Shown piece by piece: positions 31,750-46,700 of a stretch of 64,000 nt of DNA. Below the pieces are notes generated by a model. That model saw nothing but the letters and a program-made list of their open reading frames with translations, made no database searches and had not been told where the DNA came from. A program made the translations under genes and the position numbers. Position 1 is the stretch's first letter, and every line of letters begins with the position of its first letter. Source of the DNA: Incurvaria masculella (taxonomy: Eukaryota > Arthropoda > Insecta > Lepidoptera > Incurvariidae). The DNA is taken from contig OX335653.1 in NCBI GenBank assembly GCA_946894095.1, positions 11,971,001 through 12,035,000 on the forward strand. The letters run 5' to 3'.

Positions 31750-34700
31750 CTGAAAAAAAAAAAAAATTGCTTATAATATTTCTATTGCATGGTGATGTCA
31801 GGCATTGAGCAATGGGCTCATCAATAATTCTGTGTGCCTAAAACATAATAGGTGAAACGTCATTACTCCACTTGCTCGACCAAATATCGGTGCTCGAAAG
31901 CCAGAAATGGCATCCGTGTTATTTTGTTTAGGACTTTCCATGCACACTTAGGTGCGACAAAGGTAGGTCAAAGAGACAAAATCGTTGAGCTCCATTTTTT
32001 TCATCTCTTTTCTATTGCAATATGTCTCTCGTTTGGACATTGGGCAGTATGTGGCTATGTGACCAAGGTAGCATGAAAAAGTAATGTTTTTGTTTAAGGA
32101 AAAAAAAATATAAAGTAAATATATGAATTCACAAAAGTGCTGTCCACACAAAAAAAAAATACCTTTGAAAGCCACTGCCAGGTATCTCGTCGTACGCCAT
32201 TATCGCCGTACTCTTCTCTTTCTTCTTGCTGGCAGTGCCGTTGATTTTCCGGCCCAGCGTCGCCGCGAGCAGGCCGTTTCCGTTGGCGTTGCCCGTCCGC
32301 GGCAGCGTGCCCAACGCGTTGTTCAGTGCGTGCGGGTTCTGGTTGGTCGTGTGTCGGTTGAGGGTCTGCGTGTTGCGCCCGAACGTGTTGTTGGGCTGGA
32401 AGGTCTGCGAGCTGAGAGTATCGGTAGTTCGGTTGCCATTGACGCTGGAGGCACGCGCTGTCGTTGCGCTCTCGGATTGTGTGGGGCTGCGTTCACCTGT
32501 TACGTAAGGTTATTGTTAATTACGTTATTTCCCACTCATTGACTCCAGGTCCAGGTTAAGAAATTCCAGAGATGACGCAATCAAATTTGTAGATAACGGA
32601 AAGATATAGAAAAATTCAACTTGCACATTGCAAGCATATAGATTTTTCATTTAGGTACCCCCATGACTGGTCTAAGACTGGAAAATCCATAGATATGACA
32701 CAAAGCTTTGTGTTAACAAAAGTTATGAAACAAAACACACCACAAAATAATGCAAACTGTTTCTAATAAAAAAACCAAACGACAGCAGCTTTTGTCAAAT
32801 TTCGAGTGTTGCAAGTAAAATGTCAGCCACTTTTTTCAAATTTGGAGCGTTGCAACTTTATCAATTGTGTTTGTTTTTCATGATGATTCTCTTTTTCTGA
32901 ATTAGGTCACGAATGAATAAAACATCGTATCCAAAGGAACATCTATATAGAAACATTGCTTCAAAAACGGAACATGACATGCAATATAAGAATATGGATC
33001 GGGGGGTCATCATGGTAAGTTAACTCAATGGGTAAATAGCAGGTGAACAGGCCAAATATTGTTTTGTATTGCTCAATTACATTCTTAACTTTAAGGACGA
33101 AGAGAAGCTTTTATCTTTGGCCAAACTTATTTTAACAATATGGAGCATTTTCTTGATAAAAAGTTGTGAAAAAACTTGACAAAAACGGCAACAAACCAGA
33201 GCTTTGATGCCATTTTCCTAAACCACGGTTACTGACACGCCATCTTACAATAAGCTCAAGTGGTAAGCGTCCCTATTTGGTCTGTTGGCACGCGGCACTG
33301 ACCGTTGTCCTTGGTGAGATAGTCGACGCTGTGTATGTTGAACGCGTGGTTGTTGAGGCTGAAGTCGAGCTGCAGATCGGCGTCGTCCTGCACGGCCATG
33401 TTGAGCACCTGCGTCTCGTAGCGCGGCGCGGGCGGCTCGTCGCCGTCGCTGCCCGCCGTCGACGCGTACGCGACGGACGGTGCTGAGCGCACCGTCGCCG
33501 CGGGGCCCAGCGTGCCATACTGCTGCACCGAGCGCTCCTTGTGCTTCTTGTATCTGCCGGCGTGAGAGACGAGCCCGTAAGATATGTTCCATATATGGCG
33601 GTCAAATAGATATCTCTCAGAAAAGGAAACTGTCCGCCAGTATGCCTTGAAAATACTGTGCTACCCCACAGCGACAGTGTGAAGTACCTAGGCCTACACC
33701 TCGACCGTCGACTAACATGGAAAGCTCACATCAAGGCTAAGAGAGAAGAACTGAATATACGCTACAGAACCCTACACTGGCTGCTTGGACGAAACAGTAA
33801 ACTATCGACAGACAACAAGCTGCTCATATACCAAAGTATCTTAAAACCCGCGTGGATGTACGGTGTACAACTTTGGGGAAGCGCCAGTAACTCCAACATT
33901 GCTATGCTGCAACGACTGCAAAACATAATCCTTCGATCCATAGCAAATGTTCCGTGGTTTGTCACCAACAGTGAGATCCACGAACATTTGCAAATTAACA
34001 CTGTTAAAGAGGAAATTCGGTCCACTGCAAGCACATATCAGAAAAGACTGATTAATCACCCCAACGTCCTGGCAGCTCAGCTGACGCACCAAGGCTACCC
34101 CAAAAGGCTCAAACGACACAACAACCTGGAGCTACAAAATCGGCAGTAGCTTCACAATTATAGAGAGTAGCTGCTCCCAGTGGGGGGCACACTCTTCACG
34201 ACCTTATACCTTAAAACAAATCTGATTATAGTCTGAGGACTGATTGCAGATGTTACACGAAAAAAAAAAAAAATAGATACACTATCGCACAGACACAAGC
34301 ACAGTGGTCAACTCTTCACTTCCGTCTGTTTCATCAGCAACCACAAGCCAGCATGGAAGGACGTGATATATGGCGGCAGCTTAGCCACAAGTTAGGGGAA
34401 AACATCTTACTGTAGTTACTTCGCTTACGAATTCGAGACATGCAACATCGAATGGTCGTTGCATCGAATGAACATCGCAATAAATGGATGGTGGTGATAA
34501 TGCTTCTGGAAAACAGAAAATCATGACAGTAGGGATATTAGTTATCAAGTCCACTCCTTAGCTGTTCCAAACGGCATCACCTTACTCGCTACACCTTAAC
34601 CCACATACGTTTTCCGGTGATGCGCTCTGTACATTAATGAAGAAGGTAAGTACCGATTCCAGGAGGCGCATATGTAGACGACGGCGGCGCTGGCGGCCAC

Positions 34701-37700
34701 GGCAACGACAGCCGCGAGCGCGACGAGTGCGACCGGCAGCACGGCGGAGAGCGGCGCCGCGGCGAGCACGTGCGGGCGGCGCGGCACCGGCGCGCTCACC
34801 GGCGCGCGCACCGCGCCCACCGCGCGCTGCAGCCGCGCCGCCACCGCCGAGCTCACGCCCGCCGCCACCGTCCTGCGGACACACGCCTCCCTAGTCAGAG
34901 CTGTGGCGGCACTGGCTGTCACAGGCGCGAGGTTGCTGCTAGGCTGACGGATGTGCAAAAATTTTAGCTCTGGGTTTTGACTATGTAACTGTCAAAAAAA
35001 CCATAGCTACGATTTTTAAGGGTGGAGCCCTGTGCCGGTATGCACCTACACACAACGGCGGCGCGCGGAGGATGTAATATGACACAGCTGACTTGCACTC
35101 CCGCCTCACCGCGCGCCCGTGCCGTGGGGCATACCAGCCCTTAGGTCTGGTATATAGTCTTTCAAACAGTTTTACGATGTCAAGTCGTTTCCGGCATTCT
35201 AGTGTTATTAAATGTATTTAGAGTGAACCAAAAACTCTCGTTTGATTTGCCGGCCCGAAGAACACTCATTAACCTGTAACGTATCTCTGTTGCCAATAAA
35301 GTACGTGCCCGACATCCACCCCTCACATGTAGGCAAAGATGTATCACAGTAACAACCACAGAAGAAAAAAGGGAGGAGTACTGTTATGTGGGCATAACCA
35401 GATCACAGCCTTATGATCATGTGGACCATATAATCCTATGGGCTATACATGTGAACCTTGCGGTAATGTGCACCCGAAATATATTTGCCAAGTGAGTTCA
35501 CCAACAAAAACCTTCAAAACCGGCCAAGTACGAGTCGGACTCGCACACGAAGGGTTCCGTACCATCGTACAAGATTTAACACAAAAAAATTGCGTTTTTT
35601 GTATGGGACCCCCCTTTAATTATTATTATTTTTTAATTTTACCTATTTGTTGTTATAGCGGCAAAATGAAGACACACTCTGTAAAAATTTCAGCTTCCTA
35701 CCTGTTACGGTTCATGAGATACAGCCCTGTGACAGACGGACAGACGGACGGACGGACGGACGAACGGACGGACGGACGGACGGACGGACGGACGGACAGC
35801 GGAGGCTTAGTAATAGGGTTCCGTTTTCCAAGAGTCTAAAACTCTGTTGACCAAGAAGTGTTTCCTGGGGTTAGAATTTGATGCAGAGTGGTTCAGTTTT
35901 ATGCTGTGCCCTCTAAGGTCTTTGTTTGTATTTTTTGTGAATATTTCTTTGAGATTTGGTAAATTATAGTAATCATTGAGGATTTTGTATGTTTCTATGA
36001 GGTCTCCTCGCTGGCGGCGTTCCTCTAGGGTGCTGAGTCCTAAAATTTTAAGTCGATGTTCATAACTTTGCTTCTTAAGCGTTGCAACCATTTTTGTGGC
36101 CCGTCTTTGAACACCCTCCACAAGGTCTATATCCTTTCTAAAATAAGGGTTTCAAATCAGAAAAGCATATTCCAATAAGGGGCGAACATAGGCCTTATAT
36201 AATTTTAGGAATAGTTCTGTATTTATGTACGAGAAGGCCTTTCTGATCATGTATAGAAGGGAATGGGCTTTCTTGACGACTTCTGTGATGTGTGTCTCCC
36301 ATTTAAGATCTTCTGGAATTGTCACACCGAGGTCATGTTGCGTTGTCACTGTCTCTATAATTTTTCCATCAAGCCAGTAAGAGTGATGCGGGTTTTTGGG
36401 TCCTAGGTGTAGCACAGTGCATTTACTGGCATTGAGCGACAATAGACATTCCTTTGTCCATCCAGAAATCTTGTCGAGGGTGTCCTGTATTTTTTGCTAG
36501 GCGATAATAGGGTTAGCAAAAATTTGGTATCATCAGCGAAAAGAGAGAAGGTGAGGTGTGTTATCTCCCCTAAATCTGTTAGGAATACTCCGAAGGCGAC
36601 TGGGCCGACGACGGATCCCTGTGGTACACCGCTTAGAACTTGGTTAGGTTCGGACATATCCTCTCCAACTCGCACGTGAAACCGTCTATTTGTCAGAAAA
36701 TCTCGGCACCATGACAGAAGGTTTCCTCGGAAGCCAAAGTGTTCTAATTTATGCAGGAGCCGTTTGGTGGGAACTCTATCAAAAGCTTTTTCGTAATCTA
36801 GGTAGAGTATGTCAACAGGTTGCTTCTCGTTCCATTCCTGTGTCCATTTATCAACACACTCGAGCAAATTGGTCACAGTTGATCGCCTCGGAATAAATCC
36901 ATTTTGTTCCTGCAGAATGATGTTTTCGCGTGCTAGAAATAGTCGTTCTTGTTCGACGATGATTTTCTCCATGGCCTTGCAGACAATACTGGTTAAGCTG
37001 ATAGGACGGTAGTTGGCGGCATCCAGTTTGTCACCCTTTTTATAAATCGGTGTTACAATGGCTTCTTTCCAGTCCATAGGGAGTTTGCCATGTTTGAAGA
37101 CAGGGTAATTATATGCGCCAACTGATTGCATATATCTACGGAGCATTCTTTTAAGAAGACTGCTGGAAGTCCATCAACTCCCATGGCAGTATTTTCTCTG
37201 AAAGACTGCAAGACTTTATAGACAGCGGGGGGGCTGAACTCTACCGTCTCTAAAGAGTTCTCTACCTTGGGTGTTTGTATCTGAGGCATGGGGCCGTCGC
37301 ACTCTAGCACATATGATTTTTCAAATTGTTTCGCGAAAACATTTGCTACTCCTCGGTGATCGGTTATAATTTTTGTATAGTTGATTGCACGAAGGGCAGG
37401 AGGGATACTCACTTTGGATGAGAGTTGCTTCCGAATGTATGCATAAAATGCTTTGGTACCAGTGTCTGCTATCCTTTATATCCTTTATTCATCGATCTCG
37501 ATAGCGCCAGCAGTTTTAAACACACAGAAAGTTCAAACACACAGAGCCATTTTAGGATATGCCGGGGCCCATGGGCACACAATAATTTGGGACCTTTTAA
37601 CAAAAAAGTTACAAGGGTTTAAAGCTGGGATTTGGTAATTTTAAAAACTAAAGAAAATCATCTACCACAAGATATCTGATAAAATGATCATAGGTCAAAA

Positions 37701-40700
37701 CCTTTCAAATGACCGCAATTAATTATCTACAAAAAATGTTTGTCAGTCGATGTGCCAAACATCTTGTATTAACAGAATTGTAACAGAATGTAAGCAAATA
37801 TATCGGCTTTTCGGGACCCCCTTGAGGATGGGGGCCCTAGGCACGGGCCCCATGTGCCCTTATGGTAAGGACAGCTTTGCACACACACAGGTTTAATAGA
37901 CAAGGAGGTGGCGACAAAAATGGTAACGATAACGTAAATGGCTGAAACTGGGTTCACGGGATAAAGACCAACACTCTGAATCTAAATGTGTCAGTCTGCC
38001 TGTTCCAAGTGGTTGCGTTACGTAGATAAGGCGACTGAAAAAGTAGTTATGGTGACAAAAAATATACATGATAATGTAAATGGATGCAAATGACGAAGCA
38101 TGAAAGTACCAGTACAGACTTAATTAGCAATACAAAAACTGAACAAATCTTTGGTTGCATTTCTTAGTCATAGGCGATTTAGGTTACAGATATAACTTTA
38201 GGTATTTTTAAGTATTTAATAAAAAAAATGACTGGTTATTGTCGTACAATGAATAGGTATCAATGATTCCAGACAATCAGTATAATCATCAGCAGGTACA
38301 TACCAGCATCTATTTTATACAGCCAATCTAGATAACGCAACCACTTGGCGCAGGCAGACCGACATAATATGTTTTAAACATAATTATTATTTAGCATCAG
38401 AGGGTTGGTCTCTAACATGTGAACACAGATTCAGCCATTTACCTTATCGTGACCAAAAATGTCGTGACCTCCCGGAATATAACTGTAGTGGTTTCTTAAT
38501 CACTAGGCCACTGCTTTTATGGAATATTTGAAACATCGATACATCATCGCAAAGATGAATGTGCCCACCCTTCAATGTGTCGAACTATGGCTCACAGCTT
38601 AGAGACTGAGTTTTATTTTCCTATCAGTGTTCTTTCCGAGAAAAAGTAACCATGTTTTCAGTCCAGGTTTTTACCATGGTCAGGTAAACACAAGTAAAGT
38701 GTCAAAAGGCATTGCAACCTAACAAATAATTCCACTCACTTCTGCACGTCCTGAGACTCCCTCTCCAATATCTTCCCCGACTTGGGGTCGATGAGATAGA
38801 ACCACACGTCGGTGGCCTTCGGGTTAGTCTCCACGGTGCCGTTCGCGCCGACGTACTGGTGCGGGGTCATCTTCTCCACCCCGCCCACCAGCCCGCTGCG
38901 CTCCTCCACCGCTGAGAGCAGGCTGCGGACCTGCCGCCGCAGCGTGTCCGGCGTCATCTCGGACACCTCAAGCACCAGCTGGTTCTCCTTTTGGAGGAGG
39001 TTTATCTATGGGATAGAGAAGTTATAGGTTAGGCCTGTTTCAGTGGTGGACCGGTGATCAGTCCGTAGCAGCGAGCATGTAAGGACGCGAGTCGCAACTG
39101 AAACTCGTTTTATCTTTCCTTCCATGCTTGCCGTCTGTAGTGTGATTTGATGTATAACACTATCATCTCTGCCTACCCCTCCGAACAGCGAGTAAGCAAG
39201 GACAGGAGTAGCGAACAAAACTAATTTGTATAGCGGCAGCGTTGTTCATTTTAACAGCTTCTTTAATTAATATGTCCTTAATATAGGTTCCATTTTACAT
39301 GCAACATTTCCTTTAATTTATTTACTAAAACAATAAATATTCTCTAAACTCTTTGTTATTTTGCTATCTAATTGTTTCAACAGTTATGTAATATTATAGA
39401 TGTAACTTACGATCACAGAAGCCCTCGCAATATTATACCCATGCGAGGAATTGGGGTTGTCTCTGGCGGTCACACTGAATTTGAAGGGCAGAGCACTGGC
39501 CGGCACCGAATCAAATGTTTTGATGTTCTTTATAATTCCAGTGTCCGGGTCTAAACTGAAGTACTCATCGGCGGCTTTCGTCCAACTATTCTTTTGGTAT
39601 TCGATCTTTCCATTATCACCGCTGTCTTTGTCTTTCGCCTGGAAAATGTCACAATTAAGGGTGTCAAATCAAGTAGCATCAAGTGCTAGGAACCGAATTG
39701 CAGTTATTGGTTTAGTTATTATTTCTAGATACAGCAGCGTAAGCTGATGAAGTGACTTGTTGGCTAGCATGGTTTTCTCGTAAAAGGTACAAAGCCCGTG
39801 GGCGTCGTCCGGTACCTCCTAGGCGAGAGCCGGGCCTACGCGTATAAAAAGGTGATGTGTCTAAATCCCGTTACTATCGTGTTATATTTACGTGTGTATA
39901 ACTTAGGTTAAAAATAATAATAATGATAAAAGTATGCCCACCTTAACTTGTAGGACATTGGTGTCTAATATCATCTCTTTGGTGACAATAGCAAAGTATT
40001 TTCCCTTTGCCGCTACAATGCTAGACTGTTCAGCGAAGACAAAACCTGGTGAATTGTCGTTCTCGTCTGTTACGTGGACGTTGATCACAGCCTTGCTGTT
40101 CTGAGGGTTAATCAGCCCTTGCAGGGACTCCAGTTGTATTTCTAGGGTGTACTCATTGATGGTTTCATAGTCCAATGAACTTGTGTTTAGATACAGAGCA
40201 CAGTCTCGCTCCTCTGTGATTTGGACGTAGAACAAGCCTGCGAATTGAAACATGTCAGTAGACCAGTGGTCGTTCAGTGCACATTCTCAATAACGATCAA
40301 GTTAATTTAAATTCAGTAGTAAGTAAACAGTTTACTTTTACATCTACGAATTTTAACACAAAGATTGCATTAGCAAATGTCTACAATATTGTAAATTTCT
40401 TGGAGAAATAAAATAGATGGGAACATCAAACAATCACTCTGCACAGTGATCAGAGGATTATCATAGCAACCTAGACAATATTTTTTTGCTATCATTTGAA
40501 AAGTTAATCTTTTCTTCGAATGTGAACATATATAAAAAGTTTACTTTCAGATTGGTAATAAATATATCATCATCGTGAAAAACAGCTTCTTTAATTCGCC
40601 AAAACATTTATTTGCATACACTAGATACGAGGAAAACCGGTAAAATCAATTTTAGACTTGTTATCAGACTTGAAACAATCTCATTGTTTAATCAAGAAAC

Positions 40701-43700
40701 TATATTACCTTGTTGGTTGCCATCGGTGATGTGACACTTGAGGGGTATGTTGTGGTGGTGAGCGCGCTTGTTGAGAAGTGGAAGATTGCGGACCAGCGTG
40801 CCGTTGGCCGCATTCTCCGGCACGTGCTCCGTGTACAGGGTGTCCGCAAAACCCAAACCCACCTGGTGAGCCAAACCATGTAATCATTATTTTGGAGATA
40901 AAATGGAAAATGATGTCACATGACTAAAGTGCGTGCTGTCAAAATACACGCCGGCAAATACCCGCACCAAATAAGCTGTCAAGCAGTTATCAAAAGGAGG
41001 CGTGTTTTGCTAGAACATTGTTTAGTTGCATACAATTTGATTATTCTAGAAACAAAAACAATAACTGTTTACATACCTATAATCGTTAAGAATAAGTATT
41101 TCTGCTTTAAAATTAAATTTAAAACACCTATTTACTTTACTTTACTTTTAAGTAAAAGTAGCATAAGTTGTGCTTTAAGGCCATAAGAGTTGATTTTTTT
41201 TAATGGTGTTGTCAGATTTAAAATTATCAATAGCCAGTGTATCGTAGCCACTGCCGAAGAATTAACTTACATCAGGTGGAACGGTGGCGGAGTGACTGAC
41301 GTACACAGTGAGACTGGCGACGGTCGACAACTGAGGCTCGCCCTGGTCATACGCGCGGATGTCCACCTGTCATCATAAATTATTAACTTATGCGTTTCAA
41401 TTGCTCTTTACTTCCAATTTCAAGTCATAATACAAAATTGCCTCCTTGGTGATTGGAGTCTTTGTGGGGAGCAAATCGTAAAGCAGCGGGATACGTTGAT
41501 TTTGTTAGTTGGATAAATAGCCCTACATGGCTAACCTTTTTGATATTTTTTTTATTTAGCTGGACACGGATGGCTAATGCCCCACCCTCCGTCATGATAT
41601 TAGCCCAACACGACGCATTAAAGTAGGAAATATGTGTCATTCCAGGTCTCTTTCTGCGCACGGCTACATTGAACTGTGTGGAAAACACGGTCAATTTTTC
41701 ATTGTTAATTCGACCATCTTTTCATACAATGCGATGGTACCAACCCGGCGGGATTAGCCTACCACTTAAAAGTAGAAGGACCTACACTTTTACATGGATT
41801 CCTAAGTGAAATGTACTTATCCATCTCCAAAAGAGAAACAAAGTGGTAACTTCATTACAAGCGAACCCCAACAAGCGAAGCAACCCTCTAATCTGTTTTC
41901 CCAAATGCGCCTTAAGGAGCTAGCGAACAAATGCGGACTTACCCCACAGATGTGTTACAACACAGGACAAAAAAAAAAAGGCAGATGGCCCGCTATTAAG
42001 TCCGTTTCTGAGCACTTTTTTACATTTATTTTGAATAGGATAGAGCTGGTTTGCCCCGGTTTTTTTTAACTAAATAGATATGAGTTAAGAAAGCCCAAAA
42101 ACAAAAAAAAATATATGGGTTGTTCGCCGGCGCCTCCTAAGTATAACTCCGAAAATCCCCCAACAAGCGCGCCCACCGTGTACTCGCTGTCGGCCTCCTT
42201 GCGGAGTTCATCGCGCACGCGGACGGCGCCCGTGTCCGCGTCCACCTGGAAGTACTTGCTGGCCTTGCCGCGCCCCGCCAGCTGGTAGCGCACGAGGTTG
42301 TTGGGCGGCGCGGCGTCCGCGTCGCTCGCCGCCGCTGCGTACACCGGGCTGCCGATGGCGGCGGTGTCGTCGAGCGTCACCGGACGCGGCACCGACGTGA
42401 ATATGGGCGCGTTGTCGTTCTTGTCCTGAACATGAACAATTATTTTTTTAATACAGATTTTGATCGTCTGCAGCATTTTTCTAAATGCTGCTGGTGGTAG
42501 CTACATGAGGACGGCAAGTGATCAAGCGAAGTGGCACGCAGTACGGAGGCCTACGTCCAGCAGTGAAAAGCAAATTGCTGCAATTATATATATATTTTTT
42601 TTTTATGCGATCTGACATGGATGGCTAATACCACACAACTACCGTTATGATATTAGCCCAATACACCACATTCCCGAAGGAATTTGGTGCCATGCCAGGA
42701 CCTTCCCTTTATGAGCACGGCTACATTGAACTGGATGGAAAACACGGACAATGTTTCATTGCCGCTTCGACCATCTTTTCATCCAATGGATGGTACCAAC
42801 CCGGGTGGGCTTAAACCCTACCACCTAGTAGGGGAAGGGGACCTACAGTTTTACATGGATTACGAACCATGAAGTCGTAAGTGTGTTCGGACCAGCGTAA
42901 AATCAGCGCTGTAGTTCACTCATCAAGTGCAGCACAAAATGCTGAGCTGGCTCCTTTTTTTTCTCCAGAAATGTGTATTTTGAATTTTGTAAGTGTTCCA
43001 AGTTGTGTTGAGAAAAAATAAACGTATTTTCTTTCTTTCTTTCTGAAGCAGCTCGCATTCGTGACGAACTGAACTTATCGAACTCGGAAAGAGAAAGACT
43101 GTGGTGCATGTCGGTATTGAACCCAGGGCTCTGGCATGCTAGGCCAGTCCCCGCGCCACTAGGCTACGAGCCGCTCTAAATAAATGATTTAGGAGCAGCT
43201 GTTCTAATCGAAGGATGCGCCAAAGTAGTGTTTAGTTTACCTTAAGCTTAATGGAAAGGTCCTTTGCCTTTGCCAACATTGACAGTTGTCATTATTCTTT
43301 GGAACTGTCAGTGCTATGAAAGTTGAAGACGCTTCGTCCTGAAGGGAGGCTGGGGTATGTCACATTGAAAGCGGTTTCGACAAGACGGTGCCGTGTTGAG
43401 CACTTTTGGAAACCGTTTACATAAGTTGTACCACGCGTAGCTTCTCATCTTGGCAGCGCCGGCCGTAAAGGCGTGAGTTTTGTGTTACGCTTGGAGTATT
43501 GTATTGTATTTGTATTCGTCAAATTGGCAGACAAGCTACACTCAGACAGGTCATATTTTCTTATTTTAAGGCATACTCATAATTAGCATTTGCAACAATA
43601 AACAGAACAACAATACATCTTACAATTTCTGGCATATACCATCGCCAAACTTACTAAATAATTAAAACTAAGCTAAATATGTCAAGGTTATTATTAGTCA

Positions 43701-46700
43701 TAGGTTATATGATACTGGATTATCATGGTCATTTCAATAATGTCGGAGATTGGGTATTCAGCATTGAGAGCGCTAGCAGCCAGGCACTACCACCGTCGTG
43801 AGTCACGCAAAACACGTCTTCTTATGCGTCGGTTGGCCGAGTGAGTACCGCCTGCTTAAATAGTATGTATTTTTAAAAGGCTAGGCAGGCTAGGCAACAT
43901 AGGTTCAACTTTGAGGATAAATAGCGACACCTATATTATTCGCTATGTCAGTTAAAATTTTGATTACTCATTTTCTCGACACGATTCCTCTTCTGCCTTC
44001 TTAATGGCGCTCGATGCCGAATGAGCTGCACTCACCTCGACCTGCACGTCGACGGTGGTGGTGGCGCCGGGCACGTCGCTGTCGTTCTCCTCCGTGCCGA
44101 CGACGAGCGTGTGTCGCGCCGCGCGCTCGCGGTCCAGCGGCCGCAGTGTGCGCACCGCACCCGTCTTGCGCTCGATGCCGAACAGCTCTGTGTCGCCGCG
44201 CTTGATCACGTATGTGATGTCTTGTACTGTGTCCGGGTCGGTGGCCTTTACACAAATTATAAAAGAGGTTAATAATTTAATTACAAATTTTGTAAAATTT
44301 TGTTGCTAGAACTTCTAAGTGAAAAATAAATATAGCAATCTGACAAGCATGCTAATGAGATGGTTACTTTCAGCAGACGTATTGATAAACCTTATTTTTC
44401 AATTTAGATAGAGTGCCTGGTAATGGCTAACACCAGCAAGGTATGAGATCAGCAATCAAGGATACAATTTGTGAAAGGGCTCAGCTGGTTTAAGTGGCAA
44501 CCAGATGTGTCAAAATCATTTTGTGCCACAACAGCCTAAGTACTGAAAGAATCCCTTCTTTCCGGCACCTTCCTCAAACGCTGCAGGGCAATCACAAGCA
44601 AATTTCTTAATTTTTGCGCACATCCTCCACGTGGACAGTCACATGTACCGAGCCGCCGGTTCGCCGGGCCATCTGTTGCCGTCACCACGAACTGCAATCC
44701 TATGTGCGGCACGAGAAGACTAAGTGACCCGACCCACCTGGACCTGCACGACGGGGTAGTCGGCCGCATTCTCCGGCACGAGCGCGCGATAGACGGCCTG
44801 CGCGAAGATGGGCGGCTCGTCGGGCACGTCCTCCACGCGCACTGTCACACTGCACGTGCCGAGCCGCCGGTCCGCCGCGCCATCCGTCGCCGTCACCACA
44901 AATACGTACTCCTTTAGGCGACATAAACTGGCTTTAGAAGTGACGGTAATATTAATAAACTGTCATGATGTGTCAATAGCTTAGCACTAGCTGTCATGTT
45001 GGAACATGTTGATGGGACTTTTGAAAGATAACAGTTCCAGAGAAAACAAAGCGGCGACATGGTGAGCCAGTTAGTCCGATGGATTTTGAGTATTTTAATG
45101 TAGTTCGACTTGCATCGCGACTTGTTCGAGACAAGGAAGAGAAAGAAACAAATTTCACGGCATGGTATGCGTACAGTGTGGCGATACCTATCTTGAGAAG
45201 ACAAGAGATGTCCAACCGAGAATTTAGAGAAAGTATTTATCAGTGTCTGATTAGTGATTGTGGAATTAATATTTTTATTCATCGGTGGCAGTCGAATAGG
45301 ATGTATTAGTACTGATCCGGGCCGCAAGACATTACAACATAACATTAAGTTGAAATGTACGGAGCGCATCACAGTAAATGCCACAGTAGGCATTTGCATT
45401 CGTAAGAAAAATATATGTGGGTAAAAGTCCAATATGTGGCAGTTACGGAGATGCTAATGAATGAATATTTTAATGGAATGCAAAGTTTAAAATATGACAT
45501 TGTTCCTAACCCAGTCCTGTTAGGAGACTCAGAGGCAATGACTTCACTGGCGGCAATATTTTTCAGCCACCGCCGTTTATGCATGAATATTGTTTTTAAT
45601 ATAAAACTGTTTTCGGATCACCATGAACATTTACGAGACACCTTTACAGAGACAACTGCAAAAATATTAGTTGAACAATTTAATTTTGGCCCGCCATACG
45701 TATTGCATCAAAATAGGTCAATAACCCGTTTCTATATTTACACATTTCAATGCCATTTATAATGGTGACAAGTTCAAAGGTTTTTAGTAAAAATACAGTA
45801 CCTTTTGCGTCTCATAGTCCAGCTTGGTGACTGTGCTGATGAGTCCAGTGGCGTTGTCGATGGCGAAGGGCAGGTTGTGCGGCGAGCTGTAGGACACAGC
45901 CGCATTGGCTCCCTCATCCGCATCCGTCGCATGCACGCGCCCCACCATTGCGCCACTCACGCCTGCGCAAATCAAACATGGTTTATTAAATTGGACTGAA
46001 CATTGAGCCTAGCACACCGCATTGCCGCGGAGAGCAAGTGCTGGACCAGGGATAATTAGCTGAACACAGTTTGGTAGCCAAGCCTTTTTTTTTAAGCCAA
46101 GACGTTTCTGATGATATAACAAATGGTCATGAAACACAAATTGATGAATAGAAGTTGTAACGTTCCAAATTTTAAAAATAACGTTGCCATGGCAAACGGG
46201 GTAACCATATTTAATTCCAACCGGAATAACGAAACAGCTGAGCAACGGCCGCCATTTTGTCGGCTACTTGATGCAAGATACATTTTCAATAGACTACATA
46301 AATAGGTGAAGACATGCTTAACATGGGGTTATATGATATTACCTTCTTTAACTTGGAATGTGTAGGATTCCTCGTCAAACTCAGGATTATTGTCATTGAT
46401 GTCTGTGACCTTGATGTTGACCGTGGCTGTGCTGGACAGTTTCCCGGAGTCCTCTGCCTTGATGAGCTATTCAAATAGACATGAACATGATTAAAAACTA
46501 TACTGCTAAGCAAAACGAGATGTACTTTCTTACAGTTCTTGTAGCAATTGATATGAACAGGAAACAAAATGTACTGTATGTCAGCAGTAAAAAATATTTA
46601 TATAACACCATTATATTCAGTCATTTTTAAGAGCAATGAGGGAAAAAGTTGAAAGATTGTAAAAATCTCCAGGGTCGGAAGTTTACAATATTTCCCTAAA

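Noticed and set aside
43100..43185. Possible tRNA gene
   Set aside because: A- and B-boxes are present but no cloverleaf with proper stems can be drawn; a SINE head is the better reading.
45415..45762. 115-codon plus-strand frame in a Cad99C intron
   Set aside because: No recognisable domain and no regulatory or splice context; probably a chance open frame.
46343..46466. Apparent one-base insertion in the Cad99C EC6-EC7 exon
   Set aside because: A first count suggested four A residues after GGG. Re-reading the sequence gives three, and the exon is in frame.
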